From: Cognatundibacterium griseum
GTDB taxonomy: Bacteria > Pseudomonadota > Gammaproteobacteria > Burkholderiales > Burkholderiaceae_D
Direction: 5' to 3'
Assembly: GCF_014284195.1 (NCBI RefSeq)
Contig: NZ_JACOGC010000002.1
Span: 620,001 to 684,000 of the forward strand
Length of the DNA: 64,000 bases
The position numbers were made by a program, and so were the translations under genes. Positions 27,575-36,438 of the stretch are shown one piece after another. The notes beneath the pieces were generated by a model, which did not search any database, had not been told where the DNA came from, and saw only the letters and a program-made list of their open reading frames with translations. Position 1 is the stretch's first letter, and every line of letters begins with the position of its first letter.

Positions 27575-30172
27575 ATGGCAACAGGAAACTTCCCCCTATT
27601 ATTCTTTCCCGAGCCTACTCTGGCTGATCGAAACTCCCTCGGGGGAGGCGGAGGTTCCGTCCACATTCCCGATATTTCTCGTCAGCGCGCTCGTATCGCA
27701 CCGCAACTTACCGTGCTGCAGCAAGCTTTTGATGCCCAGCGTCTGAAGTTGCAGCAGACAGCGCCGATGGAGAATCCGGAGCTAATCTTGGTTTTGGAGG
27801 TTGCAGGCACGCTAGAGGACTTTGCCAAGGCTGTTGCCAAAATATCAGGGCTGGAATGGCTTGTTGAATGGGCTGAAGACCAGATTGCACCGGACGATGA
27901 TTTTTTCATCGAAGGCAAGGAAAATAAGGTTTTTCCGGGACGCCTGTTCCTTCTTGCAAGTAATCAGGCGGCGCTCACGCAGTTGCTGGCGCTTTGGACT
28001 CGCTACCAAAATGATCCTGCCGCTCAGTTTGAACGCGGACTGAACAAGTTCCGCAACATGTTTGGTCAGTTACGCACCATCCGCCATTGGAGTGTGGCAG
28101 ACCGTATCGATTTAGATGTTCGTCAGTATTGGCAGGATTGTATCGACGATGGCTTACAGGTTATCAGGTTCGAAATTGATGCTTGGTACTTCGCTTCGCA
28201 GCAGAAAAATGACACTGCCCGCGCGGAAATCGAAGCTCTTGTTCAAGGACTCGGTGGACAGATTCTACGTCGAGCGTTGATTGATGAGATCGCTTACCAC
28301 GGGCTTCTTGTCGAATTACCTGCGCAGGCTGTTGCGGGTGTGATTGCTGGTGATACGCCTGAGTTGGTGTTGTCTAACCGAATCATGTTTTTCCGACCCA
28401 AAGCGCAATCAATTTCGGATGGTGTGAATGAGGTCGATGTACTTCCGCACGCTACTGCGGCAGGTGTCTCAGAGCGCCCGCCGCTAGTAGCACTGCTCGA
28501 CGGATTGCCTCTACAGAATCATACTCAACTGCAAGGGCGGTTGCTGGTTGATGACCCGGATGGCTGGGAAGAAAACTATGCGGCCAAGGATCGGGTTCAC
28601 GGTACCGCTATGGCTTCGCTGATCTTGCATGGTGAGCTGGACGGTGCGACCGCTCCTCTACAGCGTCGTCTCTATGTGCGTCCTGTCCTGCGCCCTGATT
28701 CCAACGATAATTTCAACGCGCGTCGGCGCGAACATACACCTGATGATGTGTTGTTAATTGACTTAATTCATCGAGCTGTTAAGCGTATTTGTGAAGGCGA
28801 AGGTCAAGAAGCTGCAATTGCGCCGTCGGTGCGTGTCATTAATTTGTCTATCGGCGACGAAGCACGTTTGTTCGAACGCCAAATGTCGCCATGGGCGCGC
28901 TTGCTGGATTGGCTCTCGTTCAGGTATTCAGTGTTGTTTATTGTTAGTGCTGGCAACGACATGCGACCGCTCAGTCTCGCAATACCAAGTCATGCCTTAG
29001 ATGGTCTGACTTCCGAGCAGCGATCTGCGCTGGCATTTACTGCGATGACCACTGAACACGCGGAACGGCGTTTGATGGCTCCTGCTGAGGCGCTGAACGT
29101 ACTTACCGTCGGCGCTTTGCACTCCGATCTGGCAAATCCGCCCGTGGTGCCCGGGCGCTATGACCTCTTCGAGGCTGGTGGACTTAGTCCACTGTCGCGT
29201 GTCGGGCATGGTTTCCGTCGAGCCATCAAGCCAGACATTCTGATGCCAGGAGGGCGTGCGCTTTATCGCGCTAGGATTCAGACCAATCCTAGCGCAAGTG
29301 TGTTAGATGTTGTAACCGCTGGAGTAGCGCCGGGGCATCGCGTTGCGGTACCGCCGCTGCCAGGTGAAACGTTGGCAGCAACTGCGTATACGCGGGGCAC
29401 CAGCAACGCAGCTGCACTTGCTAGCCGGGCTGCAGTACTGGCCTACGACATGCTCGAATCGCTGCGAGCCGAGGTTGAGGATGCGCCAGCAAGTGTGTAC
29501 GACGCTGTGTTGCTCAAGGCATTGTTGGTTCATGGTGCGCAATGGGGCGACTGGCCAGAACGGCTGCTGGCCGAACATCCCGAGTTCGAGTCCATCGCTC
29601 ATGGCGTTGCGAGGCATGCGGCCCAGAAAGACTTGGTGACGCGATGGCTAGGGTACGGCCCTGTTGATGTCGAGCGGGCGATTAGCTGTGCGGCCGAGCG
29701 CGCAACGTTGCTTGGTGTCGGAGAGTTGGGGGCGGATGAGGCCTTTGTGTTTTCTGCGCCGCTGCCGCCGACATTGGCCGGCAAGATTGCGTGGCGTCGT
29801 TTGACAGTTACATTGGCATGGATGTCTCCGATCAACTGTGCACATCAGGGGTATCGCCGCGCCAAACTCTGGATGACGCCGCCGCAAGACCAACTTCGAA
29901 TCAAACGAACCAACAGTGTGCATGACAAGGCGGCGCTACGCGGCTCTGTACAACACGAGATTCTTGAGGGAGAGGATGCAGTTGCTTTTATTGATGGCAA
30001 TAGGTTCGAGTGCAAAGTTAATTGTGCTGCTGACGCTGGTGAACTTACGGAAAAAATTCGGTTTGCAGTTTGTGTTTCTCTTGAGGTGGGAGTTGGTTCA
30101 GGTATTCCGGTGTACCAAGAGATTCGCGACAGAATAAGGCCGCAGGTCATTGTTCAACCCGCTGCGGGATAG
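27575..30172 (+). CDS. Subtilisin-like (S8) serine protease of the ATPase pair
   Basis: An 865-residue protein. A unique N-terminal region of about 290 residues is followed by the S8 domain with D309 (VALLDG), H342 (HGTAMAS), oxyanion N461 (SAGND) and nucleophile S610 (GTSNAAA), all present. A C-terminal beta-rich region (about 720-865) remains unassigned. There is no signal peptide, so it should act in the cytosol, unlike most subtilases, which fits an intracellular, ATPase-controlled defence role. It follows the AAA gene closely. Confidence 0.85.
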   Translation: MATGNFPLLFFPEPTLADRNSLGGGGGSVHIPDISRQRARIAPQLTVLQQAFDAQRLKLQQTAPMENPELILVLEVAGTLEDFAKAVAKISGLEWLVEWAEDQIAPDDDFFIEGKENKVFPGRLFLLASNQAALTQLLALWTRYQNDPAAQFERGLNKFRNMFGQLRTIRHWSVADRIDLDVRQYWQDCIDDGLQVIRFEIDAWYFASQQKNDTARAEIEALVQGLGGQILRRALIDEIAYHGLLVELPAQAVAGVIAGDTPELVLSNRIMFFRPKAQSISDGVNEVDVLPHATAAGVSERPPLVALLDGLPLQNHTQLQGRLLVDDPDGWEENYAAKDRVHGTAMASLILHGELDGATAPLQRRLYVRPVLRPDSNDNFNARRREHTPDDVLLIDLIHRAVKRICEGEGQEAAIAPSVRVINLSIGDEARLFERQMSPWARLLDWLSFRYSVLFIVSAGNDMRPLSLAIPSHALDGLTSEQRSALAFTAMTTEHAERRLMAPAEALNVLTVGALHSDLANPPVVPGRYDLFEAGGLSPLSRVGHGFRRAIKPDILMPGGRALYRARIQTNPSASVLDVVTAGVAPGHRVAVPPLPGETLAATAYTRGTSNAAALASRAAVLAYDMLESLRAEVEDAPASVYDAVLLKALLVHGAQWGDWPERLLAEHPEFESIAHGVARHAAQKDLVTRWLGYGPVDVERAISCAAERATLLGVGELGADEAFVFSAPLPPTLAGKIAWRRLTVTLAWMSPINCAHQGYRRAKLWMTPPQDQLRIKRTNSVHDKAALRGSVQHEILEGEDAVAFIDGNRFECKVNCAADAGELTEKIRFAVCVSLEVGVGSGIPVYQEIRDRIRPQVIVQPAAG

Positions 30173-30329
30173 ATGTGAAGCGAAAAATAATAAATATGTG
30201 TGACGCCATGAAAACAGCCAAAAACAAGCTTTGGCGCGCTCGGAGAATAGCTAATTTTCCGAACACGAAGTCAAACAATTGCGTCCAATCTGCCGCAGAA
30301 GCAATGATGCCCCATAGATAAGATATCCC

Positions 30330-33095
30330 ATGAATGCAGTAGAAATTGAAGCAGCAGTATCAGATTTGGCGCTCCAGCCCTTTGATGGGCAGGAGTTTCC
30401 GTTCGCGTTCCTGGCCGCTTTCGGCAATAAGGATACGGCCCTCAAACGCCTGCGTACAGGCAACAACAATACTTCGGATGTGCCTGGTGGCGTGCTCCAG
30501 CGCAACAACATCCACATCGCCGTCTGCGAAGCTGACTCTGTGGGTGAAACGCTTAAGGCTTTGCGTACCAGCCCGGCTACCACAAAAGCCAAAGCAAAAT
30601 TTATCCTCGCCACGGACGGGCAGACTCTTGAGGCCGAAGAGCTTGCCAGCGGTGAAACCATCGCCTGCGCCTATGCGGACTTTCCGAACCACTTCGGCTT
30701 TCTGTTACCCCTGGCGGGTATCTCCACCATCAAGGAGATCAAGGACAACCCCATTGACGTTCGCGCCACCAGCCGTCTGAACAAGCTGTACGTTGAACTG
30801 TTGAACGAAAACCCGGAGTGGGCCAAGGAAGGTCGCCGCGCCGACATGAACCACTTCATGGCCCGACTGGTGTTCTGTTTTTTTGCCGAAGATACCGACA
30901 TCTTCAATGGCAATGGCCTATTCACCCAGACTGTAGAGCAAATGAGCGAGCGCGATGGCGCTAACACCCATGAGGTGCTGTCAGAAATCTTCCGCGCGAT
31001 GAATATCAAGGTTGCCGACCGTGCGAATGCCCAGCCCAGGCTGCCGAACTGGGCCAACGGCTTTCCCTATGTGAACGGCGGTCTGTTCTCCGGCAGCACC
31101 GAAACGCCGCGCTTCACGCGCATGGCGCGCACCTATTTGATTCATGCTGGTAATCTGAACTGGCAAAAGATTAACCCCGACATCTTCGGCAGTATGATCC
31201 AGGCGGTGGCCGACGACGAAGAGCGTGGCGCATTGGGCATGCACTACACCAGCGTGCCGAACATATTGAAGGTATTGAATCCCTTATTCCTGGATGACCT
31301 GCGTGCCGCTTTGGACGAGGCTGCTGATAATGAGCGCAAGCTGTTGAACCTGCGGAAGCGTATGGCTCGCATCCGCGTATTTGATCCAGCCTGTGGCTCT
31401 GGTAACTTTCTTGTCATCGCATACAAGCAAATGCGCGAGATTGAAGCGGAAATTAATCGCCGACGGGGTGAGTTGCATTTAGGTAGTGAGATCCCGCTGA
31501 CCAACTTTCGAGGCATCGAGCTACGTGATTTTCCAGCAGAAATTGCGCGTTTAGCGCTCATCATTGCTGAGTTCCAATGTGATGTGCTTTATCGTGGACA
31601 GAAGGACGCACTGGCGGAATTTTTGCCGCTGGATGCGCAAAACTGGATCGTCTGCGGCAATGCGTTGCGGTTGGATTGGTTGAACATCTGTCCACCCACC
31701 GGGACAGGGGTAAAGATAGTCGCTGATGATTTGTTTGGCGCGCCGTTAAATCAGACGGAAATTGACTTCGAGAACGAAGGTGGTGAGACTTATATTTGCG
31801 GGAATCCGCCGTATCTTGGAGCAAAGAAGAAAAGCAAGCTTCAGTCTGATGACATGGAGGCAGTTGGGCTTGGAGAGGCTCAGCTACTCGACTATGTTGC
31901 AGCGTTCATTATCAAAGGGCTGGATGTAATTGAAGCAACGAACACGGCAATGGCATTGGTATCTACTAGCTCGATATGTCAGGGAGAGCAGGTCTCATTG
32001 ATTTGGCCGAAAATATTCGCGAAGGCTGCTATTGCTTTCGCCTATAGGCCATTCAAGTGGGCGAATTCCGCTGCCAACAATGCCGGAGTTTTTTGCACAA
32101 TCATTGGTTTAGTTAAAAATGAGACTAAGAGTAAAAGTCTATTTGATGGGGAAATCCTCAAACAGTGCGAGAGTATTTCTCCTTATCTAATACCAGGTCC
32201 TAAAATTTACTGCTCACCGGAAAGTATGCCAATTTCTTTGCTTTCTCAGATGAAAATGGGTAGCAATAGTGTTGACGGGAAAAGATTGATTCTCGAAAAC
32301 GGAGAGGCAGAGAAAATTGTCGCCAATTACCCGGAGGCATCCATGTTTATCCGTCTCTACGGGGGAACCAAAGAGATGGTTTCTGGATCGCCTCGACGTT
32401 GCATTTGGATTGAGGATCAACAGGTCGAAGTTGCCAAGAGTATTCCTCCTATCAGAGATGCAATAGAGGAGTGTCATACTTACCGAATTAGTGCTGGTCG
32501 TGATGCACGCAAAGCTGCAGTGCGGCCGCATTCATTTTGTTATTCAACTTACGAAGACCGAGACTTCATTCAAGTGGGAAATACTATTGGGGGAGCATTA
32601 GCGTTTGTTCCTGCTGATATAAAAAAAAGTGGCTTCGTCTCGAATCACAATGCGTTCGTTGTGTATGGAGCGCCACTCGTTGAATTTTCAATCATTGTTT
32701 CAACTTTGCATAAGGTCTGGGCTGAAACGATAGCTGGGCGGTTGGGAGATGGTATTCGATATGGCAATACGGTTGTTTACAACACCTTCCCTTTACCGTT
32801 ACTCACAGAGCTGAACAAGGCTGATCTGACCACCTGCGCCGAAAACATCCTGCTGGCCCGCGAAGCGCATTTTCCCGCAACCATTGCCGATTTGTACGAT
32901 CCAGTTAGTATGCCGGACAACTTGCGTCGCGCCCACGAATGTAACGACGAAGTGCTGGAGCGTATTTACATTGGACGGCGCTTCAAGAACGACACTGAGC
33001 GGCTGGAAAAATTGTTTGAACTTTATACAAATATGACGGCAGCGGCAGCTAAGACTCGGCCCACCACGAAAGCACCAAGAGGGAAGAATAAATAA
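30330..33095 (+). CDS. N6-adenine DNA methyltransferase (large, MmeI/type IIG-like architecture)
   Basis: A 921-residue protein. Motif I, FDPACGSGNF (351-360), and motif IV, NPPY (492-495), identify an N6-adenine (gamma-type) DNA methylase. The N-terminal 300 residues resemble the nuclease-linker region of MmeI-like enzymes, but I see no convincing PD-(D/E)XK site, and the C-terminal third should be the target-recognition domain. TAATG joins its stop to the helicase start. With the helicase and GIY-YIG genes it looks like a restriction-modification or DNA-modification defence system. Confidence 0.85.
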   Translation: MNAVEIEAAVSDLALQPFDGQEFPFAFLAAFGNKDTALKRLRTGNNNTSDVPGGVLQRNNIHIAVCEADSVGETLKALRTSPATTKAKAKFILATDGQTLEAEELASGETIACAYADFPNHFGFLLPLAGISTIKEIKDNPIDVRATSRLNKLYVELLNENPEWAKEGRRADMNHFMARLVFCFFAEDTDIFNGNGLFTQTVEQMSERDGANTHEVLSEIFRAMNIKVADRANAQPRLPNWANGFPYVNGGLFSGSTETPRFTRMARTYLIHAGNLNWQKINPDIFGSMIQAVADDEERGALGMHYTSVPNILKVLNPLFLDDLRAALDEAADNERKLLNLRKRMARIRVFDPACGSGNFLVIAYKQMREIEAEINRRRGELHLGSEIPLTNFRGIELRDFPAEIARLALIIAEFQCDVLYRGQKDALAEFLPLDAQNWIVCGNALRLDWLNICPPTGTGVKIVADDLFGAPLNQTEIDFENEGGETYICGNPPYLGAKKKSKLQSDDMEAVGLGEAQLLDYVAAFIIKGLDVIEATNTAMALVSTSSICQGEQVSLIWPKIFAKAAIAFAYRPFKWANSAANNAGVFCTIIGLVKNETKSKSLFDGEILKQCESISPYLIPGPKIYCSPESMPISLLSQMKMGSNSVDGKRLILENGEAEKIVANYPEASMFIRLYGGTKEMVSGSPRRCIWIEDQQVEVAKSIPPIRDAIEECHTYRISAGRDARKAAVRPHSFCYSTYEDRDFIQVGNTIGGALAFVPADIKKSGFVSNHNAFVVYGAPLVEFSIIVSTLHKVWAETIAGRLGDGIRYGNTVVYNTFPLPLLTELNKADLTTCAENILLAREAHFPATIADLYDPVSMPDNLRRAHECNDEVLERIYIGRRFKNDTERLEKLFELYTNMTAAAAKTRPTTKAPRGKNK

Positions 33096-35218
33096 TGAGC
33101 GAGCAAGCCAACAACCCGACCAATGCCTATACCGTGCCGTCGGTATCTATTGCCACCGCATGCACTGGTGCATCCAGTAAAGCCAATGTGTTGGGTATGC
33201 GCACCATGCAGGAGCGCGCCTATGCCAAACGTGGGGAACAATACCTGTTGATCAAGTCGCCACCAGCATCAGGAAAATCGCGTGCGCTAATGTTTATTGC
33301 GTTGGATAAACTCAACAACCAAGGATTGCAGCAAGCCATTGTAGTAGTGCCCGAGCGTTCGATTGGCGGTAGCTTTGCCGACGAGGCATTGAGTCAGCAC
33401 GGCTTTTACTGGGATTGGCAAGTCGCCCCGCAGTGGAACTTATGCAACGCACCTGGTGTTGACGAGCCACGTGTTGCCAAATCCAAAGTGGATGCAGTAC
33501 GTCATTTCTTAGAAAGTACGGATAAGGTCTTGGTATGTACCCATGCCACCTTCCGCTTTGCGGTGGAAGAGCTGGGTGTCGAAGCGTTCGATAACCGCCT
33601 GATCGCTATCGATGAGTTTCACCATGTCTCCAGCAATCCGGACAATAAATTGGGTAGTCAGTTGGGGGCATTTATCGCCCGCGACAAGGTGCACCTGGTC
33701 GCGATGACCGGCTCTTACTTCCGGGGCGATAGCGAGGCAGTGCTAGGCTCTGCAGATGAAGCCAAATTTGAAACGGTTACATATACCTATTACGAACAGT
33801 TGAACGGTTATCACTGGCTCAAATCGCTGGACATTGGTTACTTCTTCTATACTGGCCCCTATGTTAATGCCATTTCCAAGGTGTTGGATCCGGCGTTAAA
33901 AACTATCGTTCACATTCCCAACGTCAATGCTCGCGAAAGCCTGAAAGACAAAGAACGTGAAGTGAATGAAATCATGCATGGCTTGGGCGAATGGAAAGGG
34001 GTTGATCCTGCTACAGGCTTCCATCTGGTGGAAACCAAAGAAGGCGGCACGCTGAAGGTGGCGGACCTGGTGGACGACAGTGATTCGGCAAAGCGCTCCA
34101 AAATACTCAATGCGTTGAAAGACCCGGCACAGAAGAACAACCGCAATCACGTTGATGTCATCATTGCGCTGGGTATGGCGAAGGAGGGTTTTGACTGGAT
34201 ATGGTGCGAACATGCACTGACCATCGGCTACCGCAGCAGCTTGACCGAAATTGTGCAGATCATTGGTCGTGCTACGCGAGACGCCCAAGGTAAGGAAAGA
34301 TCGCGCTTCACCAATTTGATCGCTGAACCTGCTGCAGATCAGTCTGCAGTCGCCGAGGCGGTGAACGACATGCTCAAGGCTATTTCTGCCAGCTTGTTGA
34401 TGGAACAAGTATTGGCACCGCGCTATGAGTTCACGCCGAAGGATGCTGGACCCCAAGATGGTTTTGTCTACAACGACGGTGAGGGCTACCAAGAGGGCCG
34501 CACCAATGTTGGCGTGAACGAGGCTACGGGTCAGTATCACGTGGAGATTAACGGGTTGGCGAAACCAGAAACGGCGGAAGCCACCCGCATCTGTAAAGAG
34601 GACTTGAGCGAAGTAGTCACGAGTTTTCTGCAAGACAAGACCGCACTGGAGCGCGGCCTGTTCGATAAGGAAAACACCTTGCCCGAAGAACTGACGCAGC
34701 TACGCATGGGTAAGATCGTGCGCGAGCGTTATCCAGACTTGAACGAAGCGGATCAGGAAGCGATTCGGCAACATGCAATCGCTGCCATGAATATTACCCA
34801 GCAGGCCAAATTGGCCTTAGCTCACGCAGACGCTAATGGTGGTGGCATGGCGCAAGGCAGTACAGCCTTGCTGGATGGCGTGCGTAAGTTCGTCAATGTA
34901 CGCGACTTAGACATCGACCTGATTGATCGCATCAATCCTTTCGAAGCTGCCTATGCGGTATTGGCGAAAGCGATGGATGAAAAATCGCTGCGCCAGGTAC
35001 AGGCCAGCATTGCCGCCAAGAAGGTCAGCATCCCCGAGGATGAAGCCCGTGAGCTGGCAAAACGCGCCTTGCAGTTCAAGAATGAGCGTGGCCGCTTGCC
35101 GGACATTAATTCCGCTGATGCGTGGGAAAAACGCATGGCTGAAGGCGTGGCTGCGCTGGCGCGTTACCGTGCACGGGCCAAGGCGGCACAGGGTCAGGGG
35201 GCGTCCAGCAATGGCTGA
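33095..35218 (+). CDS. SF2 DEAD/DEAH-like helicase of the methylase module
   Basis: A 707-residue protein with Walker A PPASGKS (56-62), motif II DEFH (173-176), a motif III-like MTGSY, and motif VI GRATRD (391-396): the restriction-helicase type, as in HsdR/type III Res subunits. The C-terminal region beyond about residue 430 is helical and unassigned. It overlaps the methylase stop by one base and the next gene by eight, a tightly coupled operon. No nuclease motif is visible in this subunit, so cleavage would fall to the GIY-YIG partner. Confidence 0.85.
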   Translation: MSEQANNPTNAYTVPSVSIATACTGASSKANVLGMRTMQERAYAKRGEQYLLIKSPPASGKSRALMFIALDKLNNQGLQQAIVVVPERSIGGSFADEALSQHGFYWDWQVAPQWNLCNAPGVDEPRVAKSKVDAVRHFLESTDKVLVCTHATFRFAVEELGVEAFDNRLIAIDEFHHVSSNPDNKLGSQLGAFIARDKVHLVAMTGSYFRGDSEAVLGSADEAKFETVTYTYYEQLNGYHWLKSLDIGYFFYTGPYVNAISKVLDPALKTIVHIPNVNARESLKDKEREVNEIMHGLGEWKGVDPATGFHLVETKEGGTLKVADLVDDSDSAKRSKILNALKDPAQKNNRNHVDVIIALGMAKEGFDWIWCEHALTIGYRSSLTEIVQIIGRATRDAQGKERSRFTNLIAEPAADQSAVAEAVNDMLKAISASLLMEQVLAPRYEFTPKDAGPQDGFVYNDGEGYQEGRTNVGVNEATGQYHVEINGLAKPETAEATRICKEDLSEVVTSFLQDKTALERGLFDKENTLPEELTQLRMGKIVRERYPDLNEADQEAIRQHAIAAMNITQQAKLALAHADANGGGMAQGSTALLDGVRKFVNVRDLDIDLIDRINPFEAAYAVLAKAMDEKSLRQVQASIAAKKVSIPEDEARELAKRALQFKNERGRLPDINSADAWEKRMAEGVAALARYRARAKAAQGQGASSNG

Positions 35219-36395
35219 TATTAACGATGACGAGCTGTTGGATGCACTCGGGGTAGAAGTCGCTCCGCTTAAAGCGTCAAGTCGAACCCCGCGCGAGGAG
35301 CGCATTATTGCTGGTTTTGAGGACATCCTGTGCTTCCATCAAGCGTATGGTCGCGCCCCGCAGCATGGTGAGGGCCGTGACATTTTCGAGCGCCTGTATG
35401 CGGTGCGCCTGGACCAGCTACGCAAGCTACCCGAAGCACACACCCTGCTGGCTGGACTGGATGCCCCAGGTCTGTTGTCTGGCGTGGCTTCGATTGCGGT
35501 CGATGTGGACGACTTGGACGAAGACGCCTTGCTGGCCGAGCTGGGTATTGGTGATGAACCCATCGACCAGAACGACATCACCGTGCTGCGCCATGTACGT
35601 TCTAATGTAGAGAAACGTGCAGCCGAGGAAGTCGCCGACCGTACGCGATGCACTGATTTCGAAAAATTTCAGCCATTGTTTGAGCAGATTGAGCGGGAAC
35701 TGAAGTCTGGCCTGCGCAAAACATTGCGCTTCGGGCGCGATACTAGCATTGCAAGCGGAAACTACTTTGTCGTCGGCGGGCAGCTTGCCTACGTCGCCGA
35801 AGTTGGCGATACCATCAAGGCTCCGAACGGCGAGAGTGATGCGCGTTTGCGTGTCATCTATGCCAATGGCACGGAAAGCAACTTGCTACGTCGCTCGCTA
35901 CAACGTGCGCTCTACAAGGATGACACTGGCCGCCGCCTGACAGACCATGACATGGGGCCGCTTTTTGGTGATACGCCAGAGCCTGACGATATCGAAACCG
36001 GAACGATCTACGTACTACGTAGCCTCTCAAGCAATCCATTCGTTACCGAGCATCGTGAGCTGATTCACAAGATTGGCGTGACTGGCGGCAGCGTGGAGAC
36101 CCGTATTGCGGGCGCGGAAAAGGATGCTACCTACTTACTGGCCGGCGTGGAGGTGGTGGCAACCTACAAGCTCCATAACCTGAATCGTGTCCGGCTAGAA
36201 AACATCTTCCACCACTTGTTTGGCGCAGCGCAGCTCGACTTGACCATCGAAGACCGCTTCGGACATCCGGTCAAACCGAGGGAATGGTTCCTGGTGCCGC
36301 TCCATGTGATTGACGAAGCGGTTCAGCGCATTCGGGACGGCTCGATTATCGATGTCATCTACGACCCGGAGACTGCTCGCTTGATCAGCCAGTAG
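35211..36395 (+). CDS. GIY-YIG (T5orf172-like) nuclease of the methylase module
   Basis: A 394-residue protein. The C-terminal domain has the GIY-YIG pattern: T-I-Y-V-L (265-269) for GIY, K-I-G-V-T (287-291) for YIG, a following arginine (VETRI) and a late glutamate (LENIFHHLF), as in the T5orf172/MUG113 branch. The N-terminal 200 residues are helical and acidic. The ATG at 35211 overlaps the helicase stop by eight bases; longer reading in this frame lies inside the helicase gene and was discarded. It probably supplies the DNA-cutting activity for the methylase-helicase pair. Confidence 0.82.
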   Translation: MADINDDELLDALGVEVAPLKASSRTPREERIIAGFEDILCFHQAYGRAPQHGEGRDIFERLYAVRLDQLRKLPEAHTLLAGLDAPGLLSGVASIAVDVDDLDEDALLAELGIGDEPIDQNDITVLRHVRSNVEKRAAEEVADRTRCTDFEKFQPLFEQIERELKSGLRKTLRFGRDTSIASGNYFVVGGQLAYVAEVGDTIKAPNGESDARLRVIYANGTESNLLRRSLQRALYKDDTGRRLTDHDMGPLFGDTPEPDDIETGTIYVLRSLSSNPFVTEHRELIHKIGVTGGSVETRIAGAEKDATYLLAGVEVVATYKLHNLNRVRLENIFHHLFGAAQLDLTIEDRFGHPVKPREWFLVPLHVIDEAVQRIRDGSIIDVIYDPETARLISQ

Positions 36396-36438
36396 CTCAA
36401 CATAATCATATCGACAACACAATGTTCAGGGGCGGATC

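Noticed and set aside
34923..35210. Longer N-terminus for the GIY-YIG protein
   Set aside because: The added region lies inside the helicase gene in another frame; the ATG at 35211 gives a sensible protein and the usual operon overlap.
30330..36395. DISARM or BREX
   Set aside because: No drmA/drmB, pglZ, brxB or brxC homologue is present; the helicase and nuclease types differ.
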